64,000 nt of DNA. Origin: Soonwooa sp032062245. Its GTDB lineage: Bacteria; Bacteroidota; Bacteroidia; Flavobacteriales; Weeksellaceae. The stretch spans positions 1 to 64,000 of the forward strand of contig NZ_DAMBQF010000004.1 of assembly GCF_032062245.1 (NCBI RefSeq), given 5' to 3'. The notes under the pieces were generated by a model, which saw only the letters and a list, made by a program, of their open reading frames with translations, was not told where the DNA came from and searched no databases. Positions 59,332-64,000 of the stretch are shown in pieces. Position 1 is the first letter of the stretch. Every line of letters starts with the position of its first letter. The translations under genes were made by a program, and so were the position numbers.

Positions 59332-60528
59332 TTATCTGTCGTTGTAGACTTTAAGAGCATCTCGAAGAATCTCTGCACTACGTTTTAGATCTTCAGATTT
59401 TAGAACGTAAGCAATTCTAACTTGTTTTTTTCCTAATTCTGGATTGCTATAAAAACCTCCAGCCGGCGCTACCATAATAGTTTCTCCATTGTTAGAGTAA
59501 CTCTCCAAAAGCCATTGTGCAAACTCTTCAGTATCATCAACAGGAAGTTCTGCAACGCAATAGAAAGCACCTTTTGGTTTAGGACAAATAACACCTGGGA
59601 TTTTGTTTAACAAGTCAACTAAAAGATTTCTACGTTTTGTATATTCTTCACGAACACCACGGATATAGGCGTCGTCGTTAACGTGTGCCGCAGCTGCAGC
59701 AATTTGTCCCAATAATACTGGACTTAGTCGCGCTTGTGCAAACAACATTGCGGCATCATGTATTTTTTTAGAACGAGTAATCATACAACCGATTCTTACA
59801 CCACACATCGAGTAACGTTTTGATTCAGAATCAATTATGATGCAGTTTTCTGACAATTCTGGGAAAGCCAACATCGAAATTTGTTGCTTGCCATCGTAGA
59901 CATATTCTCTGTAGACTTCATCCGAAATCACAACAATATCGTGTTTAAGAGCGATGTCCGCCAATTGTTGCAATTCTTCTTTGGTGTAAAGATATCCTGT
60001 TGGGTTACCAGGATTACAGATGATAATTGCCTTCGTTTTATCCGTGATTTTTTTCTCAAATTCTTCCATCGGCGGCAACGCAAAACCACTGTCAATACTT
60101 GATGGGATGGCCACAACATTCACATTAAATGTACTTGTGAAACCATTATAATTCGCATAATAAGGTTCAGGGATAATTACTTCGTCCCCGTCATCACAAA
60201 GCGTTGAGATTGCAAAGTTTAAAGCTTCTGATCCACCGTTAGTTACAATGAAGTTATCAGGTGTAATATCTTCGAAACCTAATGTATTGTAATATGTTGT
60301 TAAGGCTTTTCTATACTCAAGATTTCCCTCAGAAAGTGCATATTCTAGAACTTTTAAATCGATATTTTTAATAGCATCTATAGCTGTTTGAGGCGTTTCG
60401 ATATCAGGTTGCCCAATGTTAAGATGGTATACTTTTGTACCTTTTTGTTTGGCTTGTAAAGCGAAAGGAACTAATTTTCTAACTGGCGAAGCAGGCATGT
60501 GCTTAGCGCGTTGTGATATTTTTGGCAT
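59332..60528 (-). CDS. Class I/II pyridoxal phosphate aminotransferase (AspC-like)
   Basis: A 398-residue fold-type I aminotransferase. Key sites: NIGQPDIETP, NGGSEALNFAI (phosphate), PEPYYANYNG, IIICNPGNPTGYLYTKEEL (Asn), VISDEVYREYVYDG (Asp, Tyr), SESKRYSMCGVRIGCMI with the Schiff-base Lys in the S-K-R-Y context, and the C-terminal VRIAYVLKSEDLKR Arg. This pattern is that of aspartate or aromatic aminotransferases of the Igamma subgroup. Start ATG 60528 (MPKISQRAKHMPASPVRKL). Substrate not certain. Divergent from DUF1801. Confidence 0.9.
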   Translation of the reverse strand: MPKISQRAKHMPASPVRKLVPFALQAKQKGTKVYHLNIGQPDIETPQTAIDAIKNIDLKVLEYALSEGNLEYRKALTTYYNTLGFEDITPDNFIVTNGGSEALNFAISTLCDDGDEVIIPEPYYANYNGFTSTFNVNVVAIPSSIDSGFALPPMEEFEKKITDKTKAIIICNPGNPTGYLYTKEELQQLADIALKHDIVVISDEVYREYVYDGKQQISMLAFPELSENCIIIDSESKRYSMCGVRIGCMITRSKKIHDAAMLFAQARLSPVLLGQIAAAAAHVNDDAYIRGVREEYTKRRNLLVDLLNKIPGVICPKPKGAFYCVAELPVDDTEEFAQWLLESYSNNGETIMVAPAGGFYSNPELGKKQVRIAYVLKSEDLKRSAEILRDALKVYNDR

Positions 60529-60548
60529 AATTTCAAAAATTTGTATGG

Positions 60549-60556
60549 CAAAAATA
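60549..60556 (-). promoter_or_regulatory. -7 box of the class I aminotransferase gene
   Basis: Minus-strand TATTTTTG, 20 nt before the start codon at 60528. Confidence 0.5.
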
Positions 60557-60615
60557 AGATTTAATTTTCTAAATTTAAACTTCATTTTTTCCTTAAACTA
60601 AAATTTAGAACCAGT

Positions 60616-61071
60616 ATGCAAATAGAAGCGACAACTGTTGAAGATTATATTTCTAAAATTCCTGAAGAACGTCAAGAGATTATTAGACAAATGATTGATG
60701 TCATCAATAAAAATCTTCCAAAAGGTTTTGAAAATATCACAAGCTACGGAATGCTAGGTTGGGCAGTGCCTTTAAAAGATTATCCCGCGGGTTATCATTG
60801 TGCGCCTGGGACACCTTTACCGTTTATTAATTTGGCATCGCAAAAGAATTTTATCGCTTTGTACCACATGGGAATTTATGCAAAACCTGATTTGTTAGAT
60901 TGGTTTGTGGAAGAATATCCAAAGCATTCTAAACGAAAATTGGACATGGGAAAATCTTGCATTCGATTCAAAAAGATGGATGATATACCATTAGATTTAA
61001 TCGCTGAACTTTGTCAAAAAATGACTGCTAAAGATTGGATTAACTGTTACGAATCAAACTATAAACGATAA
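60616..61071 (+). CDS. DUF1801 domain protein
   Basis: A 151-residue small protein. YISKIPEERQEIIRQMIDVI, then the conserved ENITSYGMLGWAVPLKDYP and FIALYHMGIYAKPD, and SCIRFKKMDDIPLDLIAELC. DUF1801 proteins have a YdhG-like fold and are thought to bind a ligand, possibly metal; no function is proven. No clear -7 box is seen upstream. A good terminator follows. Confidence 0.87.
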   Translation: MQIEATTVEDYISKIPEERQEIIRQMIDVINKNLPKGFENITSYGMLGWAVPLKDYPAGYHCAPGTPLPFINLASQKNFIALYHMGIYAKPDLLDWFVEEYPKHSKRKLDMGKSCIRFKKMDDIPLDLIAELCQKMTAKDWINCYESNYKR

Positions 61072-61074
61072 ATA

Positions 61075-61099
61075 AAAAACTCAGCTTTGCTGAGTTTTT
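61075..61099. terminator. Bidirectional terminator after DUF1801
   Basis: AAAAACTCAGC (61075-61085), TTT loop, GCTGAGTTTTT (61089-61099). Serves the convergent isoaspartyl peptidase gene too. Confidence 0.9.
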
Positions 61100-61109
61100 T
61101 ATTTTGAAT

Positions 61110-62108
61110 TTATTTGTAAATCAAGACTTCAATTTCACCCTTGTCGGTTACCGCGCCACGATACATACCTTCTGTATTGAAAGGCATCGCTATATTTCCG
61201 TCTTTGTCCAAAGCGATAATTCCGCCGCTGCCGCCTAATCTTCCGATTTCATCGATGCTTGCTTGGCTGGCATCTTTAACATTTTCTTTTAAAAACTTCA
61301 TACGATCGGCTGCAGTTTTGGATGCCACTGTACGGATGAAAAATTCGCCCCAACCTGTTGCTGAAAGTCCAACTTGGTCATTAGCATAAGTTCCGGCGCC
61401 GATAATTGGAGAATCGCCGATACGATTATACTTTTTGTTGGTCATACCACCAGTTGAAGTTCCTGCGGTGATGACGCCGTTTTTGTCCAAAGCGACAGCG
61501 CCAACGGTCCCGAATTTTTGATCGATTAAAAAGTAATCTGGTTGTTTTTGCTGCGTTGCCGAAATTTTCTTTTCAGATTCTTTAACTTTCATTTTTTGTA
61601 AACTATTCCAAGTTTTTTCGGTCCAAAAGTAGTTAGGATCAACAATTTCTAAACCTTGTAATTTTGCAAAATCTTCCGCGCCTTTGCCAGCCATCATTAC
61701 ATGTTCAGATTTTTCCATAACAGTTTTTGCCGCAAGAATAGGATTTTTAATCGTAGTTACACCAGCCACTGCGCCAGCTTTTAGATTGTTGCCTGTCATC
61801 ACCGATGCATCCAACTCGTTTTTGCCTTCGTTGGTGAATACGGCGCCTTTTCCTGCATTAAATAAAGGCGAATCTTCCATCACCATAATTGCGGTTGTTA
61901 CTGCGTCTAATGAAGATTTTCCGTTTTTGAGTTCAGAATAGCCTTTTTGCAACGCTTCAGTAAGTTTATCACGGTATTCCTTTTCTTTTTCGGGTGTTAG
62001 ATTGGCTTTAGTTATTGTGCCAGCGCCACCGTGGATGACCATAACATATTTTTTTTGAGCCATTGTCATAGCACTAATCAGTAAAAAAGGAAGTAAGAGT
62101 TTTTTCAT
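61110..62108 (-). CDS. Isoaspartyl peptidase/L-asparaginase (Ntn-hydrolase)
   Basis: A 332-residue exported enzyme. Signal peptide 1-18 (KKLLLPFLLISAMTMAQ). Alpha part: VMVIHGGAGTITK, GKSSLDAVTTAIMVMEDSPL, FNAGKGAVFTNEGKNELDAS. The autocleavage site is before the catalytic Thr of KFGTVGAVALDKNG; the beta subunit then has TAGTSTGGMTNKKYNRIGDS and GAGTYAND. It cleaves isoaspartyl dipeptides and asparagine. ATG 62108 is used; the frame is open to 62348, but this lies across the divergent gene. Confidence 0.94.
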   Translation of the reverse strand: MKKLLLPFLLISAMTMAQKKYVMVIHGGAGTITKANLTPEKEKEYRDKLTEALQKGYSELKNGKSSLDAVTTAIMVMEDSPLFNAGKGAVFTNEGKNELDASVMTGNNLKAGAVAGVTTIKNPILAAKTVMEKSEHVMMAGKGAEDFAKLQGLEIVDPNYFWTEKTWNSLQKMKVKESEKKISATQQKQPDYFLIDQKFGTVGAVALDKNGVITAGTSTGGMTNKKYNRIGDSPIIGAGTYANDQVGLSATGWGEFFIRTVASKTAADRMKFLKENVKDASQASIDEIGRLGGSGGIIALDKDGNIAMPFNTEGMYRGAVTDKGEIEVLIYK

Positions 62109-62125
62109 AAAAAAAGGATTTGCAT

Positions 62126-62133
62126 CAAATTTA
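62126..62133 (-). promoter_or_regulatory. -7 box of the isoaspartyl peptidase gene
   Basis: Minus-strand TAAATTTG, 17 nt before the start codon at 62108. Confidence 0.5.
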
Positions 62134-62186
62134 ATAATATTTAAACGCTTAAAGCATCGGTTTTCAAAAGTTTTAAAATGCTTTTG

Positions 62187-62194
62187 TAAATTTG
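62187..62194 (+). promoter_or_regulatory. -7 box of the YiiX-like gene
   Basis: TAAATTTG, 21 nt before ATG 62216. Confidence 0.5.
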
Positions 62195-62215
62195 CAATCG
62201 TAAAAATGAAGCGGT

Positions 62216-62848
62216 ATGAAACTGAAATTATTCTTTGTTGGACTATGTTTAATAATAGTAAGTTGTGCTTCTCATGTAAAATATAAAGGTGTGGAAAACG
62301 GAGATTTGCTTTTTGTAACGGCACAACAGGAGGGACTTTCTGGGGCAATTAATAATGTGACACAAAAAGAAGAAAGCGCCAATTATGATCATATCGGCTT
62401 GGTAGAAAAAGCTGGAAAAGATTATTTTGTATTGCATGCTGCGCCACGAGGCGGTTCTCAACGACAAGCGATGTCAGATTTTGTGAAAGAACAAAAGCAA
62501 AAAGGTCAACATATTGTAGTTTATCGTTTAAAAAATCCATTTCAGAAAAGTATTCCTTATGCGATAGAACAAGCAAATTCTTTGGTCGGAAAGCCTTATA
62601 ATTTTGATTATATTTTAAGTGAAAACGCTTATTATTGCTCAGATTTTATCGAACGATCTTTTCGAAAAGATGATATTTTTATACTCGAACCTATGACGTT
62701 TGTCGATCCAAAAACTGGTGTAACAAATGTTTTCTGGAAAGATTTTTATCAAAAGAAAAATCTCGAAGTTCCAGAAGGTAAGTTGGGGTGTAATCCCAAT
62801 GGATTGGCAGCTTCTGAAAAGCTAGAACGCATCAAAATTTTAGATTAA
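62216..62848 (+). CDS. YiiX/YebB-like NlpC/P60-type lipoprotein hydrolase
   Basis: A 210-residue lipoprotein with a permuted papain-like (YiiX) fold. Lipobox in LCLIIVSCAS (Cys18). The domain starts with GVENGDLLFVTAQ, the catalytic His is in NYDHIGLVEKAG, and the Cys is in ENAYYCSDFIERSF. Probable outer-membrane hydrolase of cell-wall peptides or lipids, by family. It is a complete gene. Its stop overlaps the end of an eroded gene on the minus strand. Confidence 0.85.
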   Translation: MKLKLFFVGLCLIIVSCASHVKYKGVENGDLLFVTAQQEGLSGAINNVTQKEESANYDHIGLVEKAGKDYFVLHAAPRGGSQRQAMSDFVKEQKQKGQHIVVYRLKNPFQKSIPYAIEQANSLVGKPYNFDYILSENAYYCSDFIERSFRKDDIFILEPMTFVDPKTGVTNVFWKDFYQKKNLEVPEGKLGCNPNGLAASEKLERIKILD

Positions 62849-63208
62849 ATTTTCACTTTTTCGCTCACATTTTTACCTGTTTCAAAATCTTTTCCGGTCA
62901 GAAGAATATAGTCTGCACTTGGTTTTAATCCTGAGTTTTTTAATTGGATAAACATCTTTTCAAGATAAATTTTTGCCTTATGCCATTGTTCTTGATGTTC
63001 AAGATATCTGGGGACAGCGCTTCAGAAGTTCATTAAAATCATCTTTGGTTGCTACAACCGAGTTTTCTGAATTTGCTTTTGATTCTACTTTTGCTTCGGC
63101 ATTTTCGATGTCGGTTTTAGAGTCTAGTAATCCTCCTGCACCAGCGAGTTTTACGTCTTCCTCATCAGATTCGTCCTCATCTTCTAGATCCTCATCGTCG
63201 AGTTTTTA
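62845..63208 (-). pseudogene. Remnant of a minus-strand gene, frameshifted
   Basis: On the minus strand 62845-63006 reads RYLEHQEQWHKAKIYLEKMF, then IQLKNSGLKPSADYILLTGK and on to NVSEKVKI (stop): convincing protein. Upstream, in another frame, is a highly acidic piece (KLDDEDLEDEDESDEED) followed by VKLAGAGGLLDSKTD and VVATKDDFNELLKRCPQ. One extra base near 63007-63013 (a run of four G) separates the frames, and a TAA at 63206-63208 ends the upstream part. Product unknown. No start codon is found. Confidence 0.5.
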
Positions 63209-63300
63209 TTCGGGAGGTTCTAGCTCTAGCGGTTCTAGGGGAAGTGGTTCATCTGGCGGCGGTGGCGGTGGCGGCGGATGGTAAGCTCTATTAATGCTAT

Positions 63301-63731
63301 CTAATTTATAAACAAGATTATTTTATTTTCATTAATTTTTGAAAAAATACTGTCTTGACGTTGCTCTGTAATTGGATAAACTTCGGAGTTTTAAATAATC
63401 TCGTTGTCTTTCTTTTTGACTTTGAAAATTTTGGAAAGCCTGCTTTTTCTTTGGTTTTAATAAAATCAGAGATATCTACTTTTTGAGTTGCAAAACCCTC
63501 ACCTCCCGAAAACTGAATTTCCGTCAAAAGATTTATCCGATATTTATAAATTTCTGTTATTAAAAAATCTTTATTTTCGAATTTTATAAAATTTATTTTT
63601 GGATAAATCGACAGGTACTGTGGGTTGTATTCTGCAATGAGAATCTTTTTCGGTTTCGAAAACGAAAATAAGCCTATCAGCAAAATAATTAATAGACTTA
63701 GTATTATTAAAACAAATTTGAAACGTTTCAA
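63301..63731 (-). pseudogene. Hypothetical anchored protein, frame broken twice
   Basis: The open frame runs 63731-63318 (137 codons): an N-terminal helix (FVLIILSLLIILLIGLFSF), then KPKKILIAEYNPQYLSIYP and VDISDFIKTKEK. After that it turns into an odd basic tail. In the other two frames the sequence continues as QAFQNFQSQKERQRDYL and then NSEVYPITEQRQDSIFSKIN ending at 63301. Removing one T from the runs at 63444-63448 and 63389-63392 would restore a gene of about 142 residues. Function unknown. Decay or sequence errors are both possible. Confidence 0.55.
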
Positions 63732-63750
63732 AAGATGTTTAATTCAGAGT

Positions 63751-64000
63751 TTATTTCCAAAAAATAGTGCACCAATCAACAAAAGCGGTCATAAATTTTT
63801 TAAGATATTCAGTTGTGTGTTCATCTAGTTTTCCATTTTCATCAAAAGCTTTTCCGATTTGGCTTAAATAAATCTCTGGCTGTTGCATCGTGTAGATATT
63901 AACCGATGTCAGAGTCTGACCTAGATGGTGATTAGCCCCGAAACCGCCCAACATGCCAGGAGAACTACTAATAACTGCGCCAGGTTTTTTGCCCCAAACG
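63751..64000 (-). CDS. NADPH-dependent FMN reductase-like protein, partial
   Basis: C-terminal 83 residues of a flavodoxin-fold oxidoreductase; the N-terminus is outside the window. VWGKKPGAVISSSPGMLGGF, then ANHHLGQTLTSVNIYTMQQP and FDENGKLDEHTTEYLKKF match the C-terminal half of NAD(P)H-dependent FMN/quinone reductases (chromate reductase group). An ATG at 63954 falls in the middle of this conserved segment and is not the start. Ends normally at 63751. Confidence 0.75.
   Translation of the reverse strand, partial: VWGKKPGAVISSSPGMLGGFGANHHLGQTLTSVNIYTMQQPEIYLSQIGKAFDENGKLDEHTTEYLKKFMTAFVDWCTIFWK

Noticed and set aside
62973..63284. Plus-strand Ser/Gly-rich reading frame as a gene
   Set aside because: No recognisable domain, and its first part is antisense to convincing minus-strand protein. 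Kept only as an alternative in the findings.
63751..63954. 67-residue complete gene at the window end
   Set aside because: The frame continues upstream to the window edge with conserved FMN reductase-like sequence, so the ATG is internal.

Overview
The window is a stretch of chromosome from a low-GC member of the Bacteroidota, most likely the Flavobacteriia and the Chryseobacterium-like group of Weeksellaceae. The evidence is the gene content (gldD, SusC/TonB-type barrels with carboxypeptidase-like N-termini, a DUF2027/Smr protein, a START-like protein, a Mac-type export operon) and the promoters. At least 20 genes are preceded by the Bacteroidota -7 box TAnnTTTG, several with a TTG about 18-21 nt further upstream. 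I see no tRNA, rRNA, CRISPR array, phage or intact insertion sequence, so this is mostly housekeeping chromosome.

Layout. 1-9.1 kb: a PLP-related group (class III aminotransferase, a class IV-like protein that has lost its catalytic lysine, pdxH), a START-like protein, an amidase, yqgE, an Smr protein, a phosphodiesterase, truA and an ABC exporter. 9.1-15.2 kb: a MacAB/TolC-type efflux locus (ATPase, two permeases and adaptor on the minus strand, TolC divergent). 15.2-20.7 kb: a CoA NUDIX hydrolase, an acyltransferase, a 7TM-DISM histidine kinase with its LuxR-type regulator, and mpl. 21-26.2 kb: ybaK, a TonB receptor with a palindrome over its promoter, homogentisate dioxygenase and a CoA-transferase. 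26.2-33.3 kb: an M13 peptidase and a gldD, PfkB kinase, two-parvulin chaperone cluster on the minus strand. 33.4-43.6 kb: rplS with a possible leader, an outer-membrane barrel, mltG, dapF, PAP2, an ECF sigma factor overlapping lipA, a transglutaminase-like protein and pyrG. 43.8-54 kb: yidC, a TrmH-type methyltransferase, rsmE, tsaD, a very large tamB-like gene, an Lrp regulator and a small membrane protein. 54-64 kb: an interrupted hypothetical gene, lnt, DUF486, vanZ, proC, murB, an aminotransferase, DUF1801, isoaspartyl peptidase, a YiiX-type hydrolase, two eroded genes and the end of an FMN reductase-like gene.

The genes largely serve the cell envelope: peptidoglycan supply and recycling (murB, dapF, mpl, mltG, amidase), lipoprotein and membrane-protein maturation (lnt, yidC), outer-membrane assembly (parvulins, tamB), export (Mac locus, ABC exporter) and gliding (gldD). 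RNA modification (truA, tsaD, rsmE, TrmH) and cofactor genes (pdxH, lipA) fill the rest.

The most unusual material is between the genes. A dispersed element occurs three times (near 3.85, 6.4 and 20.8 kb). Its central hairpin differs between copies by compensatory base changes under a conserved 11-nt loop. Two copies carry the same separate perfect hairpin at one end, and one copy contains a further hairpin flanked by 15-bp direct repeats. Other items are two adjacent five-copy heptamer arrays, an 11-bp tandem repeat, a 192-bp element with terminal inverted repeats, several promoters that almost touch the start codon, and a tsaD/tamB pair whose start codons are 4 bp apart. Three genes near the end of the window are broken by a stop codon or by 1-nt shifts, which could be decay or sequence error.
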